Shown here: positions 36,614 to 47,838 of the stretch, one piece after another
Layout: the number at the start of each line of letters is the position of its first letter
How positions within the stretch are numbered: position 1 is the first letter of the stretch
Assembly: GCF_000176855.2 (NCBI RefSeq)
Contig: NC_015138.1
Location: 248,001 to 312,000, forward strand
Source: Paracidovorax avenae ATCC 19860
Lineage (GTDB): Bacteria > Pseudomonadota > Gammaproteobacteria > Burkholderiales > Burkholderiaceae_C
Direction of reading: 5' to 3'
DNA: 64,000 bases
The notes under the pieces: generated by a model
Seen by the model: the letters and a program-made list of their open reading frames with translations, nothing else
Database searches by the model: none
What the model was told of the DNA's origin: nothing
Translations under genes and position numbers: made by a program

Positions 36614-38001
36614 TGGCCGGCCACGACGCGATTTCGGCCCGCTACCCGCAGGGCCTGCTGTTCCCCGAGGCCGTGATGCGCGAGGTGCGTGGCCGCTTCC
36701 TGCAGGTGGACCACGACCATGCGGGCCGCCCGCGGCTGTATTTCGACAACGCGGGCGGCTCCTTCCGCCTGAAGGCGGCGGTGGAGCGCTTCGCGCAGAT
36801 CGATGCCGTACCCGACAACACCGAGCGCATCCACCCCGTGGCGCGCGAGCTGCAGGCCATCCAGGCCACCGGCACCGACGACCTGCGCATGATGCTGAAC
36901 GCCGAGGGCGGCAGCGTGCATGCCGCGCTCACCGCTTCTGGCGCCATGTTCGAGATGGTGCGCGCCATCGCGCTCAACGTGCCGGGCACCAACATGGTCA
37001 CCACGGTGCTGGAGCACCCCTCGTCCTACGACGCCATGGAGCGCTATGCGCGCGAGACCGGCCGCGAGTTGCGCGTGGCGCCCAGCAACCCGGCCACGGG
37101 CGGGGTGGACGTGGACGCCATCGTGCGGCTGGTGGACGAAGGCACGACGCTGCTGAACGTGATCTACGCCTCCAACATCTCGGGCGCCAAGCTCGACCTG
37201 GAGCGCATCGTGGCCGCGGCCCGCGCCGCCAAGCCCGACCTCTACATCGTGGTGGATGCCGTGCAGCATGCGCCGCATGGCCTGATCGACCTGCAGAAGA
37301 CGCCGGTGGACGGCATCAACCTCGCGCCCTACAAGTTCTTCGGTTGCCGCGGCTCGGGCCTGGCCTGGCTGTCGGATCGTGCCGCCGCGCTGCCGCACCA
37401 CAAGCTCTCGGCCAAGCCGGAGGGTTTCTGGGACCTGGGCAGCTCCTCGCCCTGGCAGTTCGCCGTGGTGACCGAGATCGCCGACTACGTCTGCTGGCTG
37501 GGCTGCCAGGCCCTGAAGGAACTGCCGGAACTGGCCGCAGCCCTGGACGCGGGCGCGGATGCCGGCGAGCCGCCGCGCCGGGCCCTGTTCGCGGCCGGCA
37601 TCGAGCGCATCATGCTGCACGAACGCGCCCTGCTGGCGCGCCTGCTGGACGGTGATGGCACAACCCACCGCGGCCTGCGCGGCATGCCCGGCGTGCAGGT
37701 GTTCCTGGACCACCCGGACCTCACCCTGCGCGACCTCATCATCGCCATCGGCATCGACGGCGTGGACTGCACCCAGGCCGTGCACGAATACGGACTGCGG
37801 GGCGTGACGGTCTATGAGCGCAGCGTGGCGAGCCTGTATTCGCGGCGCATGCTCGAATCCTTCGGGCTGAAGGGCGCAGTGCGCGTGTCGCCGCTGCACT
37901 GCAATACGGCGCAGGACGTGGATGCGTTCCTGCGGGTGACGGAGGACATCGTGCGGGTGCACGGGGCGCACCGGGCGCAGGCGGTTGCCGCCACGGCCTG
38001 A
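36613..38001 (+). CDS. Class V aminotransferase-family PLP enzyme
   Basis: A 462-residue cytosolic PLP enzyme of the NifS/CsdA fold. Recognisable parts are LYFDNAGGSF near the N-terminus, TTVLEHPSSYDAMER, VVDAVQHAPHG with the cofactor-binding Asp, and NLAPYKFFGCRGSGLAWL with the Schiff-base lysine. A C-terminal small domain carries VRVSPLHCNTAQDVDAFL. The catalytic Cys loop of true cysteine desulfurases is not evident, so transamination, racemisation or epimerase-like lyase activity is likelier. Coupled to the upstream periplasmic receptor, it probably acts on the amino compound that receptor binds. Confidence 0.85.
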   Translation: MAGHDAISARYPQGLLFPEAVMREVRGRFLQVDHDHAGRPRLYFDNAGGSFRLKAAVERFAQIDAVPDNTERIHPVARELQAIQATGTDDLRMMLNAEGGSVHAALTASGAMFEMVRAIALNVPGTNMVTTVLEHPSSYDAMERYARETGRELRVAPSNPATGGVDVDAIVRLVDEGTTLLNVIYASNISGAKLDLERIVAAARAAKPDLYIVVDAVQHAPHGLIDLQKTPVDGINLAPYKFFGCRGSGLAWLSDRAAALPHHKLSAKPEGFWDLGSSSPWQFAVVTEIADYVCWLGCQALKELPELAAALDAGADAGEPPRRALFAAGIERIMLHERALLARLLDGDGTTHRGLRGMPGVQVFLDHPDLTLRDLIIAIGIDGVDCTQAVHEYGLRGVTVYERSVASLYSRRMLESFGLKGAVRVSPLHCNTAQDVDAFLRVTEDIVRVHGAHRAQAVAATA

Positions 38002-38021
38002 GCCGACCGCCCGGGCCGCCT

Positions 38022-39380
38022 TCAGAAAATCCACCCGACGGACACGCCGAACAGCGTCTCCTTCAGCCGCACGTCGGCATTCCCGCCGCCGAAGCCGGCC
38101 GGCGGGCTGCCGGGCGGGATGGAGCCATTGCCGCGCACCGTCCTGCCGAAGGCATGGGCGGCGTAGCCGGTCACTTCCAAGCCGCTGGCGGTCTTCCAGG
38201 TGGCGCCCAGGGTCAGGTGGTCCTGCACCACGCCGGGCGCCAGCACATTCAGGAAGGTCTCGCTGGACGGCACCGGCTGCGTGGCGTGGCTGATGCCGCC
38301 GCGCAGCGTGAGCGCGGGCGACACCTGGTAGGCCACGGCCAGCTTGACCACGTTGACGTCGCGCCAGCCGAAGCCGGGCCCGCCGGCCGCGCCCAGCGGC
38401 ACGCCACGCAGCAGCGGTGCCAGGGGATTGCCCACGGCGGCGACCCGGCTGTAGCGGATGCGCTGCAGGTCGGCGCCCAGCGTCCAGGCGCCGTTCGGGC
38501 GCCAGGCGATGCCGATGCCGTAGTTCTCGGGCACGTCGAAGCGGCCGCCATCGGCGAAGAGGCCGCGGTAGTCATCGAACTTGCCGCGAATCTTCGAGGC
38601 CCAGGTGGCGCCCAGCGTGACGCCCGGGGCCACGGTGCCCGTCCAGCCCAGGCGCAGGCCGGCGCCCAGGCTGCTGTCGGTGCCCTGGTCGCTCACCTGC
38701 TGCGGCGCGGACGAAAAACCCGAGAAGATGCCGATGCCCTTGGCCGAGAAGCGCTGGTAGGCCACGTTCAGGCCCACGCCGAAGCTGTGCTGGGGGGTTG
38801 GCCTCCACCCGACCGAGGGGGTGATGAAGAGCTGTTCCAGGTTCACCCCCGCCCGGCCCTGGGCGCCGAAGCGGCCGTAGGGGTTGCGGTCGTAATCGGT
38901 GTTCATGCCGCCGTTGCCGTAGGCCGCGATGCCCACGCCCCACTGGTCCGAGAGCTGGCGGGTGATGCCGAATTCGGGAATGAGGAAGGTTTTCCGGCCG
39001 TTGCCGCCGTAGCTTTCGTCGGGGCCGAAGGCATTGCCGACGATGCGGGCGCTGCGGCGCGGCAGGAACACGCTGGCGCCGGCATCCACGCGGTCGCCCA
39101 CCAGGGCGGTGTTGGCGGGATTGGTGGCCGCTGCCAGCGCGTCCTGCCCCCAGGCGATGCCCACGCCCGCCTGGCCCAGTCCCTTGGCGCCGTAGCCGTG
39201 GGAGAAGTAGCCATTGGTGGCATGGGCGGCAATGGGCCACAGCCAGGTAGGGCCAGCGATGGAGATCAGCAGTGCCGCGGTGTGCAGGCTGCCGCAGGCA
39301 AGGCTACGCGAGGAAGTGCGGAGCGAGATGACGGAAGGGCGGTGCTTCGTGGAAGGGCGGTGCTTCGATGCGGTGGGCAT
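38022..39380 (-). CDS. OmpP1/FadL-family outer-membrane transport protein
   Basis: A 452-residue beta-barrel predicted to import hydrophobic compounds. The N-terminus is unusually long: a Ser/Arg-rich stretch with a short tandem (HRPSTKHRPS), then a hydrophobic segment and cleavage near AHA|TNGYF. The mature part opens with the FadL-like hatch (TNGYFSHGYGAKGLGQAGVGIAWG...AATNPANTA) and ends in VSVGWIF with terminal Phe. The convergent aminotransferase gene ends 20 bp away. No regulator or catabolic gene gives the substrate; family members carry long-chain fatty acids or aromatic hydrocarbons. Confidence 0.88.
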   Translation of the reverse strand: MPTASKHRPSTKHRPSVISLRTSSRSLACGSLHTAALLISIAGPTWLWPIAAHATNGYFSHGYGAKGLGQAGVGIAWGQDALAAATNPANTALVGDRVDAGASVFLPRRSARIVGNAFGPDESYGGNGRKTFLIPEFGITRQLSDQWGVGIAAYGNGGMNTDYDRNPYGRFGAQGRAGVNLEQLFITPSVGWRPTPQHSFGVGLNVAYQRFSAKGIGIFSGFSSAPQQVSDQGTDSSLGAGLRLGWTGTVAPGVTLGATWASKIRGKFDDYRGLFADGGRFDVPENYGIGIAWRPNGAWTLGADLQRIRYSRVAAVGNPLAPLLRGVPLGAAGGPGFGWRDVNVVKLAVAYQVSPALTLRGGISHATQPVPSSETFLNVLAPGVVQDHLTLGATWKTASGLEVTGYAAHAFGRTVRGNGSIPPGSPPAGFGGGNADVRLKETLFGVSVGWIF

Positions 39381-39476
39381 GGCAGGCGGGACGGCTGAAG
39401 ATGGAAGCCTGCATACTGAAGAGTCGATCGCCCGGCGGCCACGAAAAAAGCCGCATATCGTTAGTCGCGTGCCGCA

Positions 39477-39988
39477 TTACCCGCTGCAGTGCACTCCCCA
39501 GCCGTCGATGCGCACCACGTCGCAATCCACTTCTGCCGCGATGCGGTCGGCCACCAGCCAGGGGCCGGCCTGCAGCGACAGCAGCGGGTGGTGCCACACG
39601 CCGGGGGCCAGTTGCAACCCCTGCTGGCCGTCGGTGACAAAGGCGCGCAGGTGCTCCGGGCCCAGCGCCTCGGGAGCAATGGCCGCATCGGCCACCACGG
39701 CCACCAGCTGCAGCGCGGCGCCGAAGGGCGCGAAGGACTGGCTGCCCAGCCGGTGCCGTTCCATCAGCGTAAGCCGCGCGGGCAGCGCGGTCGCGGCGGC
39801 ATCGAACAGGCTGAAGGCCACGGCGCCCGGTCCGGCGGCGAAGGGCCGGGCCAGGTCGTGGTGGCGCATGCAGCGGCCGTCGTTGATGGGGATCTGCCGG
39901 GTGCCGCTGCCGCCCAGCGCGATCACCTGGCCGTAGGGCGCGAAGGCTACGGCGGTGAGGGGCTGCACCGGCAGCACCACCCCCCCGC

Positions 39989-39992
<4 letters not shown>
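39477..39992 (-). CDS. allA: Ureidoglycolate lyase-family protein
   Basis: A 171-residue cupin-like enzyme of the AllA family, which releases urea from ureidoglycolate to give glyoxylate at the end of allantoin breakdown. Family features are [17 protein letters not shown] and [13 protein letters not shown] near the start and the [13 protein letters not shown] metal-site-like segment near residue 130. Its ATG overlaps the ATPase stop (ATGA), and it is the last gene of a five-gene transporter operon preceded by a FadR-type regulator gene. That context supports uptake and breakdown of a ureido compound, but no other allantoin genes are in the window. Confidence 0.83.
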
Positions 39993-40712
<720 letters not shown>

Positions 40713-40726
<14 letters not shown>

Positions 40727-41366
40727 AGAGTTTCTTCTCCAGGTGGGATGCACAGGCGGACAGCGGCCAGCACAGCAGGAAGTAGCCGGCGGCGACGAGC
40801 CCGTAGATGAGGAAGGGCTGGAAAGTGGCGTTGGCCAGCATGGAGCCGAGCTTGGTGAGATCCTCGAAACCGATGATCGAGGCCACCGCCGTGCCCTTGA
40901 CGATCTGCACCGAGAAGCCCACGGTGGGCGCGATGGCCAGGCGCACGGCCTGCGGCAGCACCACGTGGCGCATCTGCTGGAAATAGCCCATGGCGAGGCT
41001 CGACGAGGCCTCCCACTGCCCGCGGGGTATGGCCTGCACGCAGCCGCGCCAGACCTCCGCCAGGTAGGCGCTGGTGTAGAGCGTGAGGCCGATGGCGGCG
41101 GCCGTCCAGGGCGATACGTCGAAGCCCGCCATGGACGCGCCGAAGAACACCAGGAACATCTGCATGAGCAGCGGCGTGTTCTGGAAGACCTGGATGTAGG
41201 TGCGGCTCACGCGCTGCAGGCCGGGGTGGCGGCCCACGCGGGCGAACAGCACGGCCAGGCCCGCCGCGCCGCCCAGCGCGAAGGCCATGAGCGACAGCAG
41301 CAGGGTGGCCCAGAGGCCTTCGGCCAGCTTGAGCAGGATGGGCAGCAGGGGAATGTCGGCGATCAT
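40713..41366 (-). CDS. Polar amino acid-type ABC transporter permease (second)
   Basis: A 217-residue inner-membrane protein with about five membrane segments in the HisMQ/GlnP family. YIQVFQNTPLLMQMFLVFFG and the EAA-type loop QWEASSSLAMGYFQQMRHVVLPQA are diagnostic. It overlaps the first permease by 4 bp (ATGA) and the ATPase by 14 bp. It presumably forms a heterodimer with the preceding permease. Confidence 0.93.
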
Positions 41367-42088
41367 GCGGCGTCTCCGGCCGGCGCGGCGGCGGGGCGGG
41401 GCGTGGACGGGGCGGCGGCCGGCGTGCGGCGCGCCACGATGACGTGCTGCCCGATCCAGGCCAGCGCCTGGCGCAGCAGCAGGGCCAGCGCGAAGTAGAG
41501 CGCCGTCACCACGATGTAAGTCTCGAACGCGCGGAAATTGCGCGACTGGATGAAATTGGCGGCGAAGGTCAGGTCCTGCGCCGCGATCTGCGACACCACC
41601 GAGGTGCCCAGCATCACGATGACGATCTGGCTGCTGAGCGCGGGCCACACCTTCTGCAGCGCGGGCCGCAGCACCACGTGCCGGAAGCAGGCCCAGCGGC
41701 CCATGCCGAGCGCGCTGGCGGCCTCCAGCTGGCCACGCGGCGTTTCCTGGATGCCGGCCCGCACGATCTCGGTGAGGTAGGCGCCCAGGTTGACCACGGT
41801 GGTCAGCAGGCAGGCCTGCCATTCATTGAGTTGCAGGCCCAGCGACGGCAGGCCGAAGAACACGAACATCAGCTGCACCAGGAAGGGCGTGTTGCGGATG
41901 GCCTCCACGTACAGCTTGAACAGCCAGTTCAGCGGCGCGATGCGCCAGGCGCGGCACACGCCGCCGGCCACGCCGATCGCGCCGCCCAGCACGGCGCCGG
42001 CCGCCGTCAGCCCCAGCGTGAAGGCGGCGCCCTGCGCCAGCTGGCCGCTGTAGTCGAAGACGGCGCCGAAGTCGAATGCATATGCCAT
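41363..42088 (-). CDS. Polar amino acid-type ABC transporter permease (first)
   Basis: A 241-residue inner-membrane protein, HisMQ family. It has about five membrane segments, YVEAIRNTPFLVQLMFVFFGLP in the first half, and the ATPase-contact loop QLEAASALGMGRWACFRHVVLRPA. A 25-residue Ala/Pro-rich tail follows the last helix. It starts 55 bp after the substrate-binding protein stop. Confidence 0.93.
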   Translation of the reverse strand: MAYAFDFGAVFDYSGQLAQGAAFTLGLTAAGAVLGGAIGVAGGVCRAWRIAPLNWLFKLYVEAIRNTPFLVQLMFVFFGLPSLGLQLNEWQACLLTTVVNLGAYLTEIVRAGIQETPRGQLEAASALGMGRWACFRHVVLRPALQKVWPALSSQIVIVMLGTSVVSQIAAQDLTFAANFIQSRNFRAFETYIVVTALYFALALLLRQALAWIGQHVIVARRTPAAAPSTPRPAAAPAGDAA

Positions 42089-42143
42089 GGAGGAGGTCTC
42101 TTCCGGTCAACGTGGCCCTGTGCGGACGGTGTGCTCCGGCCGC

Positions 42144-42968
42144 TTACAGCGTGGCGGGCAGCGGCATCTTCATCCAGCGCTGCGACATGTCGTTCAGGCG
42201 GCCGTCGGACTTGGCTTTGGTGATGATCGCGTCCACCTTCTGCAGCAGCGCGTCCTCGCCCTTGGCGACGCCCACGTAGCAGGGCGTGTCCTCCACGGCG
42301 AACTTGGCGTCCAGCTGGCGCAGCTTGGTGCGCTCGTTCACGGCGTTGGCGACGATGTTGCCCAGCGTCACCAGCTGCACCTGACCGGTCAGGTAGCTCT
42401 GCGCCGTGGCGTTGTTGTCTTCGTAGCGCTTGATGGTGGCCGAGGCCGGCGCCAGCTTGGTGAGCGACAGGTCTTCGGTGGAGCCGCGCGTCACGCCGAT
42501 GGTCTTGCCCGCCAGGTCGGCCGGGCCCTTGATGACGGCCTCCTTGGGGCCATAGACGCTCTTGGGGAAGGGCGCGTAGGCCTGGGTGAAGTCGATCACC
42601 TTGGCGCGCTCGGCGTTCTTGCCCAGGCTGGAGATCACCAGGTCGGCCTTGCCGGTGGTCAGGTAAGGGATGCGGTTGGTGCTGGTGACGGGCACCAGCT
42701 CCACCTTCACGCCCAGCTCCTTGGCCACCAGGTTCGCCATGTCGATGTCGTAGCCCTGCAGCTTCAGGTCGGTGCCCAGCGAGCCGAAGGGCGGGAAGTC
42801 CTGCGGGATGGCCACGCGGACCACGCCGGCCTTCTGGATGTTGGCCAACACGTCGGCATGGGCAGGCGCCGCGCCGCCCAGGGCTGCGGCCGCGAAGGCG
42901 GTGGCGGCCAGCAGGGCGCGGAGGGCGCCGCGGCGGGCGGTCGAGGGGGAAGTGGCGGTGCGGATCAT
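42144..42968 (-). CDS. Polar amino acid-type ABC transporter substrate-binding protein
   Basis: Periplasmic receptor of 274 residues. A signal peptide (RRGALRALLAATAFAAAALGG..AHA) ends near residue 38. SBP_bac_3 features follow: IQKAGVVRVAIPQDFPPFGSL, LKLQGYDIDMANLVAKELGV and TTGKADLVISSLGKNAERAKVIDF. ATG 42968 has AAGGAG upstream, although it also overlaps the regulator stop (ATGA), so initiation may be both independent and coupled. The ligand is unknown; the downstream lyase hints at a ureido acid or allantoin-derived compound. Confidence 0.93.
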   Translation of the reverse strand: MIRTATSPSTARRGALRALLAATAFAAAALGGAAPAHADVLANIQKAGVVRVAIPQDFPPFGSLGTDLKLQGYDIDMANLVAKELGVKVELVPVTSTNRIPYLTTGKADLVISSLGKNAERAKVIDFTQAYAPFPKSVYGPKEAVIKGPADLAGKTIGVTRGSTEDLSLTKLAPASATIKRYEDNNATAQSYLTGQVQLVTLGNIVANAVNERTKLRQLDAKFAVEDTPCYVGVAKGEDALLQKVDAIITKAKSDGRLNDMSQRWMKMPLPATL

Positions 42969-43732
42969 TGGAAAACTCCTTCGGGGAACGGGGGGGAGGG
43001 GGGGACGAGGCGAAAGGAAACCGGCGTGCCGGCCGCGGGCGGCTCCGGCGCATCCATGTCGATGCCGCCGCGGCGTGCCGCCGACAGCAGGTGGGCGTGC
43101 ATGGCCTGGGCGCTGGCCGCGGCATCGCCCGCGCGCAACGCCTGCACGATCGCGTCGTGTTCGCGGGCCGGCTCGTCGTCGGCGCCGGTGCGGGCGAACG
43201 GCAGGCGCAGGCTGTGGGCGATGGCCGGCTCCAGCTGCCGCGCCATGGCGACCAGGCCGGGGTTGCCCGACAGCTGCGCCAGCAGCAGGTGGAAATGCAG
43301 GTCCGCCTCGGCGGCGCTCAGCAGGTCGTTGCGCCGCAGCGCGCCGGACTGCTGCTGTTGCAGCCACTGCAGCTGGTGGTGCGCGCCCGCGTCGGCACGG
43401 CCGGCGGCCAGGGCCGTCCATCCGGGCTCCAGCACGAGCCGCAGCTCGATCAGCTGTCGTGGCGAGAGGGTGCCCATCTCGGGCGTGGCGAAGGCACGGT
43501 GCGTGCGCTCGCCGCTGGCATGCGGGCCCCGCACCATCACGCCCCGGCCGGGCAGGATGTCCACCAGCCCCAGCGTCTCCAGCACCGACAGCGCCTCGCG
43601 CAGCGAGGCCCGGCTGATGCCCAGGCGCTGCGCCAGTTCGCGCTGCGCGGGCAGCGGGCTGCCGCTGGCATAGTGGCCGCTCAGGATCTGCTGCTGCAGC
43701 GTCTGCGCGACGGAAGAGGGGATGCGGTGCAT
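42965..43732 (-). CDS. FadR-subfamily GntR regulator
   Basis: A 255-residue regulator. The N-terminal GntR winged helix is LQQQILSGHYASGSPLPAQRELAQRLGISRASLREALSVLETLGL. An all-helical FCD domain follows with the likely metal-binding set in EADLHFHLLLAQLSGN and QAMHAHLLSA. It is the first gene of the transporter operon, overlapping the receptor gene by 4 bp, so it probably autoregulates the operon. A FadR-type operator lies just upstream of its start. Confidence 0.93.
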   Translation of the reverse strand: MHRIPSSVAQTLQQQILSGHYASGSPLPAQRELAQRLGISRASLREALSVLETLGLVDILPGRGVMVRGPHASGERTHRAFATPEMGTLSPRQLIELRLVLEPGWTALAAGRADAGAHHQLQWLQQQQSGALRRNDLLSAAEADLHFHLLLAQLSGNPGLVAMARQLEPAIAHSLRLPFARTGADDEPAREHDAIVQALRAGDAAASAQAMHAHLLSAARRGGIDMDAPEPPAAGTPVSFRLVPPSPPFPEGVFQ

Positions 43733-43753
43733 GGGCTCCGGTGGTTCGGTGGC

Positions 43754-43770
43754 CTGACAGGTCAGACCAG
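43754..43770. promoter_or_regulatory. Candidate FadR-type operator of the transporter operon
   Basis: The minus strand reads CTGGTCTGACCTGTCAG, close to the TGGTnnGACC pattern bound by many FadR-subfamily GntR proteins. It lies 22-38 bp upstream of the regulator start, suggesting autoregulation through this site. Confidence 0.55.
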
Positions 43771-43979
43771 TGCCCCCATCAAAGCGATTTGCGTGCCAGA
43801 CTCAAAAACAGGAGCATGAAATCGTTGCAGGGCCTTCGGAATTACCGGATGGAAGGGCCACCTTTCGCAGAAGGACGATGTCCGCTGCGCCGCGCCCCGT
43901 CCGGCGGCGCCTGCATTTGGTGCGCTGCAGCACGGCGCCGGGCAGAAGGCGCCCGGCGCCTGCCCATAATCCGAAGGTG

Positions 43980-44747
43980 ATGACGAAGGCCGACTTCCCT
44001 CTTTCCCGCCGCTGCCTGCTGGGGCAGGGCTGCGCGCTGGCCGGCGCGCTGCTGGCCGGCTGTGGAACGCCCGCCCACACCGAGCGCGGCGAGGTGCAGG
44101 CTGCCGACGTCGAGCCCGCCGAACTGGCGCAGTCGGACGTGAACCGCATGGCCACGCTGGGCATGCGCGCCAACCTGGACAGCCTCTACCTGCTGATGGA
44201 CAAGCTCTACCGCCGCAATCCGGCCGAGTGGCGCAAGGGCCAGGCGCCGGACCAGCTGCCGGGCCGCATCCTGGCCGGCCAGCGCGTGCGCGACGCCATC
44301 GAGCAGCGCCAGCCCTGGGCGCCGCTGCAGGGGCGCCGCGACATCGCCGCGCTGGCCTACTCGCTCAGCCCCGAGTTCGCGGGCGACCGCGTGGCCGCGG
44401 TCATCCACGCCACGGCCGACATGATCGTCACCGCCCACGGCGGCAAGACCCGCTTCTTCCTGATCGACGGACTGGACGCGCAGCACCTCTACAACGCCGC
44501 GCGCAACGTGGAAATCGCCGTCTGGCTCATCGCCCAGCGCCAGGGCCCCGACGGCCGGCCGCTGCTGCTGGCTGACGAGATCGGCCCGGGCGTGCGCAAC
44601 GTGAGCTTCGAGCGCGAGTTCGGCAAGATCATCGCCCGGCTCGACCTGCTGGCCGCCGTGGTGGCCGAGAAGTACCGCCGCGCCGCCATCAGCTACGTGC
44701 AGAACCTGGTGGGCGGCACCTTCCTGCAGTTCCTGCCCGTGCGGTAG
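43980..44747 (+). CDS. Predicted lipoprotein of unknown function
   Basis: A 255-residue protein starting at ATG 43980. The N-terminal signal has a lipobox, GALLAGCG, so the mature protein is probably anchored by Cys28. The mature part is helical. Segments such as NRMATLGMRANLDSLYLLMDKLYRRNP, IHATADMIVTAHGGKTRFF and FEREFGKIIARLDLLAAVV are conserved-looking, but no named domain is recognised. It stands alone, 189 bp before metH, divergent from the FadR-type regulator. Confidence 0.8.
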   Translation: MTKADFPLSRRCLLGQGCALAGALLAGCGTPAHTERGEVQAADVEPAELAQSDVNRMATLGMRANLDSLYLLMDKLYRRNPAEWRKGQAPDQLPGRILAGQRVRDAIEQRQPWAPLQGRRDIAALAYSLSPEFAGDRVAAVIHATADMIVTAHGGKTRFFLIDGLDAQHLYNAARNVEIAVWLIAQRQGPDGRPLLLADEIGPGVRNVSFEREFGKIIARLDLLAAVVAEKYRRAAISYVQNLVGGTFLQFLPVR

Positions 44748-44794
44748 GACCTACCCGGCGGCCCGACGCCGTCCCCGTTTAAAATCCGCCCGCC

Positions 44795-44904
44795 CTCCGA
44801 GGAGCGTTGCAGCGGCCCGTCCGCCGGCGTCGGTCATGACCGCCGCGGGTGCGCCGTCAGGCTCGGAGCCTGTGCCGAAGAATCGATGCCAACGACGCTC
44901 ACCT
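44795..44904 (+). promoter_or_regulatory. SAH riboswitch upstream of metH
   Basis: The leader contains the S-adenosylhomocysteine riboswitch landmarks in order: CCGAGGAGCGTTGC at the 5' side, GGCTCGG in the middle (44861-44867), and AACGACGCTCACC at the 3' side. GAGCG of the first block pairs with CGCTC of the last (P1), and CCGAG pairs with CTCGG in the internal pseudoknot-like fold. Known members activate SAH/methionine-cycle genes when SAH is high. A TAAAAT -10-like box lies just upstream at 44780-44785. The aptamer ends about 30 bp before the metH start, so control may be transcriptional or translational. Confidence 0.88.
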
Positions 44905-44936
44905 GTCCTTTCCCACCGTCCGCGCAGGTGAGCCCC

Positions 44937-47660
<2,724 letters not shown>

Positions 47661-47689
47661 TCCTGAGGCGCATCCAGACGCCTGCCCCG

Positions 47690-47780
47690 GAAAAGACGAA
47701 GGCCCCGCATGCGGGGCCTTCCATTTGGTGCATCTTTCAGCTTGTTAGCGTCCAGAGCGCATATCCCAGTGATCTGAGTG
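47690..47780 (-). ncRNA. tracrRNA of the type II-C CRISPR system
   Basis: The minus strand at 47757-47778 matches the array repeat in its CRISPR plus-strand form (CAGATCACTGGGATATGCGC, one mismatch region at the 5' end). It can therefore pair with crRNA repeats made from the array minus strand. Pairing resumes after a bulge through CTGG opposite CCAG. Downstream come a short nexus-like stem (GCTAACAAGC) and a strong terminal hairpin (47699-47720) followed by CGTCTTTT. A promoter-like pair lies just upstream at 47787-47815. Ends are estimates (about 90 nt). It is transcribed away from cas9 toward metH. Confidence 0.8.
47699..47720. terminator. Bidirectional terminator shared by metH and tracrRNA
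   Basis: Perfect 22-bp palindrome AAGGCCCCGCATGCGGGG plus CCTT. On the minus strand it is followed by CGTCTTTT, giving the tracrRNA 3' end. On the plus strand it lies 39 bp after the metH stop and is followed by a weaker T-rich tract. Confidence 0.8.
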
Positions 47781-47786
47781 TTTGCG

Positions 47787-47815
47787 AATTTACCCGAATC
47801 CGCTACAAACGGCAA
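47787..47815 (-). promoter_or_regulatory. Candidate tracrRNA promoter
   Basis: On the minus strand TTGCCG (47810-47815) and TAAATT (47787-47792) are separated by 17 bp, a sigma-70-like arrangement. The predicted start falls about 7 bp downstream, directly before the anti-repeat. The element overlaps the short cas9 upstream region. Confidence 0.6.
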
Positions 47816-47838
47816 ACTGCAGAGCAGAGGGGGAACAC

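Noticed and set aside
44886..44936. Earlier metH start at 44886
   Set aside because: It lies inside the SAH aptamer and adds a non-conserved stretch; ATG 44937 has AGGTGAG upstream.
47739..47750. GTTAGC near the tracrRNA as an integron core site
   Set aside because: It lacks the GTTRRRY pattern and palindrome, and lies inside the tracrRNA nexus stem.
47782..47838. Upstream extension of Cas9 to a start at 47782
   Set aside because: It would overlap the tracrRNA promoter, adds residues unlike any Cas9, and the ATG at 47839 has a strong purine-rich ribosome site.
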